Source: CAYPTB01 sp964413535 (GTDB lineage Bacteria; Planctomycetota; UBA1135; GCA-002686595). From it: a DNA stretch of 41,592 nucleotides. Shown here piece after piece: positions 39,899 through 41,592 of this stretch. Under the pieces are notes generated by a model. The model had not been told where the DNA came from, made no database searches, and saw only the letters and a list, made by a program, of their open reading frames with translations. The DNA is taken from positions 1-41,592 of the forward strand of contig CAYPTB010000047.1 in the NCBI GenBank assembly GCA_964413535.1, written 5' to 3'. The position numbers and the translations under genes are program-made. Position 1 is the stretch's first letter; every line of letters starts with the position of its first letter.

Positions 39899-41245
39899 AT
39901 GATCCACGTCGCACTCGTTCTGGTCCAGGCTCTGGCGGTCGCGGACGACCCGGGGAAACGGAGCATTCCCGAGCTCGGTCTCTCCTTCGACCTGCGCGGG
40001 CTGGCCGAGCTCGCGCCGCTCGAGAGCTACGGCGACTTGCTCGCCGCCTGGGAGGGGCAGGTCGAGCAGTCGATGGTTCACGTGCAGATCGTGTCGCGAG
40101 AGACCGCGCGCGGGATCACGGAGCCCGAGGACGTGACCGACATGCTCGCCCCGCGGACGCTCGACGACCTCCTGCGCGCGCAGCCGAGCGGGGGCAAGAA
40201 GCCGAAGGACGCGGAACCTCGCCCGGCCTACCTGTGGCCGGGGCCCTACGGCTTCGTTCCCTACGCCTCGATCGTGTCGACGCGCATCCGCATCACGGCG
40301 GAGCGGGTCTACGACGCGCACGTGCTGGGCGGCGTCCTGGCCGACCGCTACTACGCGGTGCAGGTCGAGTGCAAGCCGCCGCTCGGAGCGCAGGGGAACG
40401 CGCTCGTGCACGACTTCCTGCGGAACGGGATCCGCTACGAGGGGCCGCTGCGCGATCCCGAGTGGACCGACGAGGAGGTGAAGCGGCGCTGGTTGGCCGA
40501 GACGCGGCCCGAGATGCACGGGGAGCTGAAGAAGCCGATCCGGACGGAGCACTTCATCGTGCTCGGCAACTCGTCGGGTGGCGACCTGTTCGCGAAGAAG
40601 ATGGAGGAGTTCTACGACGCGATCCGGAAGGTCTACCCGTTCGACGAGGTGCCGGGCCGCAAGCTCATGCCGGTCTTCATCTTCCTCACGTCCGACCAAT
40701 ACCACGACTTCCTCGAGGATCGCGGGATGACGCGCAAGGAGGCGGAAGCGACCGCGGGCGTCGCCATGAGCGACCTGTACTCGTCGGTGTACGAGGCGCC
40801 GGGCGATCCCGTGCACCTGCACGAGGCGACGCACCAGGTCTTCAGGAATCGGCTGCGTCTCGGCGGCGGCGGATCGTGGTTCCAGGAGGGCGTCGCGGAG
40901 TACATGTCGACGCGCTCGTCGGAGCGGCGCTCCTACGCGAAGGGCCGCGCGAAGGACGGGACGCAGGTTCCCTTCCGCGACTTCTTCGCCCTGAGTCAGC
41001 TCATCGCCGGAGGCGGGCAGGACGAGGCCAAGGGCGGGGCTGCGCGCAGCAACTACCTGCAGGCGGCGTCGATCATCGAGTTCGTGCGCGAGAGCCGCCG
41101 CACGCGCGATCGGTTCCAGCTCTTCCTGCACGCGATCGGCGCGCTGCCGCGCGGCGACGTCGCGGCGATCGAGGACGCCCTGCGCAAGATCTTCGACCTC
41201 GACCTCGACGGGTTCGAAGCAGAGTGGGCGAAGTACTGGAAGTAG
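39899..41245 (+). CDS. DUF1570-like putative metalloprotease (gluzincin)
   Basis: A 448-residue protein, probably exported: a short hydrophobic leader 'MIHVALVLVQALAVA' can act as a signal peptide. The C-terminal part has a zinc motif 'HLHEATHQVF' (His308, Glu309, His312 as HExxH) and 'WFQEGVAEYM' (328-336), whose Glu330 is the likely third ligand, as in DUF1570-type gluzincin-like proteins. The N-terminal part, about 1-210, is of unknown fold. No cognate substrate is evident. It is divergent from the ECF sigma/FecR pair. The stop is 3 bp before a MITE-like inverted-repeat element. Confidence 0.68.
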   Translation: MIHVALVLVQALAVADDPGKRSIPELGLSFDLRGLAELAPLESYGDLLAAWEGQVEQSMVHVQIVSRETARGITEPEDVTDMLAPRTLDDLLRAQPSGGKKPKDAEPRPAYLWPGPYGFVPYASIVSTRIRITAERVYDAHVLGGVLADRYYAVQVECKPPLGAQGNALVHDFLRNGIRYEGPLRDPEWTDEEVKRRWLAETRPEMHGELKKPIRTEHFIVLGNSSGGDLFAKKMEEFYDAIRKVYPFDEVPGRKLMPVFIFLTSDQYHDFLEDRGMTRKEAEATAGVAMSDLYSSVYEAPGDPVHLHEATHQVFRNRLRLGGGGSWFQEGVAEYMSTRSSERRSYAKGRAKDGTQVPFRDFFALSQLIAGGGQDEAKGGAARSNYLQAASIIEFVRESRRTRDRFQLFLHAIGALPRGDVAAIEDALRKIFDLDLDGFEAEWAKYWK

Positions 41246-41248
41246 CCC

Positions 41249-41415
41249 CTAGCGGCCCGTTGAAGAAGTGCTCCGGATGCCAGGGGCCCGGCATCCGCTT
41301 CGGTGTGGTGCCCGGGAACGCAGGCGAATTGGTGAATTCTCCGAGGCTCTCGGGTGCCGCACTGGAGTGGAGGACGGGTTCATGGCGCCGGATGACTTCT
41401 TCAACGGGCTGCTAG
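41249..41415. mobile_element. MITE-like element with 21-bp inverted repeats
   Basis: The 21-bp ends at 41249-41269 and 41395-41415 are inverted copies with one mismatch, core GCCCGTTGAAGAAGT. The 125-bp interior has no coding frame with a recognised product and contains the hairpin GGATGCC...GGCATCC (about 41275-41296). No transposase is nearby. The left end begins 3 bp after the metalloprotease stop codon. It could also be a bidirectional terminator-like structure. Confidence 0.5.
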
Positions 41416-41416
41416 C

Positions 41417-41432
41417 GCGGGCTGACGCCCGC
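41417..41432. repeat. Perfect 6-bp hairpin GCGGGC-TGAC-GCCCGC
   Basis: A perfect stem with a 4-nt loop directly after the right end of the MITE-like element. Similar GC-rich interspersed palindromes are common in GC-rich bacteria. It may be part of the same element. Confidence 0.5.
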
Positions 41433-41503
41433 AACCCAATGACTCGGCGCTCATCGGCGCGCGCCGAGGATGCCTGCGGCGCACGCCGGCCCCCGGCCGG
41501 CGG

Positions 41504-41523
41504 CCGCGGCCCTTCGGCCGCGG
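41504..41523. repeat. Perfect 8-bp hairpin with CTTC loop
   Basis: CCGCGGCC-CTTC-GGCCGCGG, perfect in both arms. It is part of a noncoding, palindrome-rich tail of the window. There is no T-run, so it is a structural or REP-like repeat more than a classical terminator. Confidence 0.5.
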
Positions 41524-41533
41524 GATCTCCTCC

Positions 41534-41565
41534 CCCGGAATCCTCGCGTTCCGCGAGGTTCCGGG
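41534..41565. repeat. 14-bp hairpin with one bulge
   Basis: CCCGGAA, a bulged T, CCTCGCG, loop TTC, CGCGAGG and TTCCGGG: 14 paired bases around a 3-nt loop, the strongest hairpin noticed in the window. It sits about 27 bases before the window edge. No gene start is visible before the edge. Confidence 0.55.
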
Positions 41566-41592
41566 AAGTAGTAGATCAGGAGAGCCGCAGCA

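Overview
The window reads as a chromosomal segment of a very GC-rich Gram-negative bacterium. The best guess is a Planctomycetota-like lineage. This is an inference from the company of genes: a planctomycete-style Ser/Thr kinase remnant, a DUF6263-like protein, a DUF1570-type metalloprotease, an ECF sigma/FecR pair, a Tat/lipoprotein sulfatase-fold enzyme, and outer-membrane porin and periplasmic proteins. No rRNA, tRNA, CRISPR array, integrase or complete transposase was recognised.

Layout. 1-1753: the 3' part of a DUF6263-like gene, then deoC. 1860-2549: a VIT/CCC1 metal transporter gene of clearly lower GC, with an integron-like core site just 5' of it, probably acquired. 2747-6169 (minus): pseB-pseC-pseG, an incomplete pseudaminic-acid-type sugar pathway. 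6343-19857: a phosphate-acquisition island. It holds phoU1, an OprO/P porin, a Na+/solute symporter with an unusual insertion, and the minus-strand operon pstS-pstC-pstA-pstB-lipoprotein-phoU2-secreted pyrophosphatase, with a small coiled-coil ORF at its end. PstA and PstC are the long forms with large periplasmic domains. A candidate tandem Pho-box lies upstream of pstS, and a hairpin around the pstC ribosome-binding site could tune pstC against pstS.

20283-21905 (minus): a tiny coupled ORF, a fatty-acid hydroxylase/sterol-desaturase-family enzyme and a four-helix membrane protein. Divergent from these, 22055-31163 (plus) is a tight seven-gene operon: four B12-binding radical SAM enzymes in tandem, two GNAT-like proteins and a GH3-family acyl-acid amido synthetase. 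All but one of the junctions overlap by 1-4 nt. This is the strongest candidate for an undescribed biosynthetic system: several cobalamin/radical steps on one scaffold, followed by acyl transfer and ATP-dependent amide formation.

31256-31608 is a frameshifted Ser/Thr kinase C-terminal remnant. 31683-34175 encodes an alkaline-phosphatase-superfamily (sulfatase-like) lipoprotein with Thr at the nucleophile position. On the minus strand follow phoB-phoR (36805-34332), pyrD and an ECF sigma/FecR pair, with a divergent DUF1570-like metalloprotease. The last 340 bases are noncoding and hold a MITE-like 21-bp inverted-repeat element and three strong hairpins.

Functional picture: PhoR/PhoB, PhoU and PstSCAB form the phosphate sensing and uptake system. 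The porin supplies the outer-membrane entry route, and the secreted pyrophosphatase would convert periplasmic PPi to Pi. The radical-SAM/GH3 operon is a separate secondary-metabolite or lipid-modifying module.
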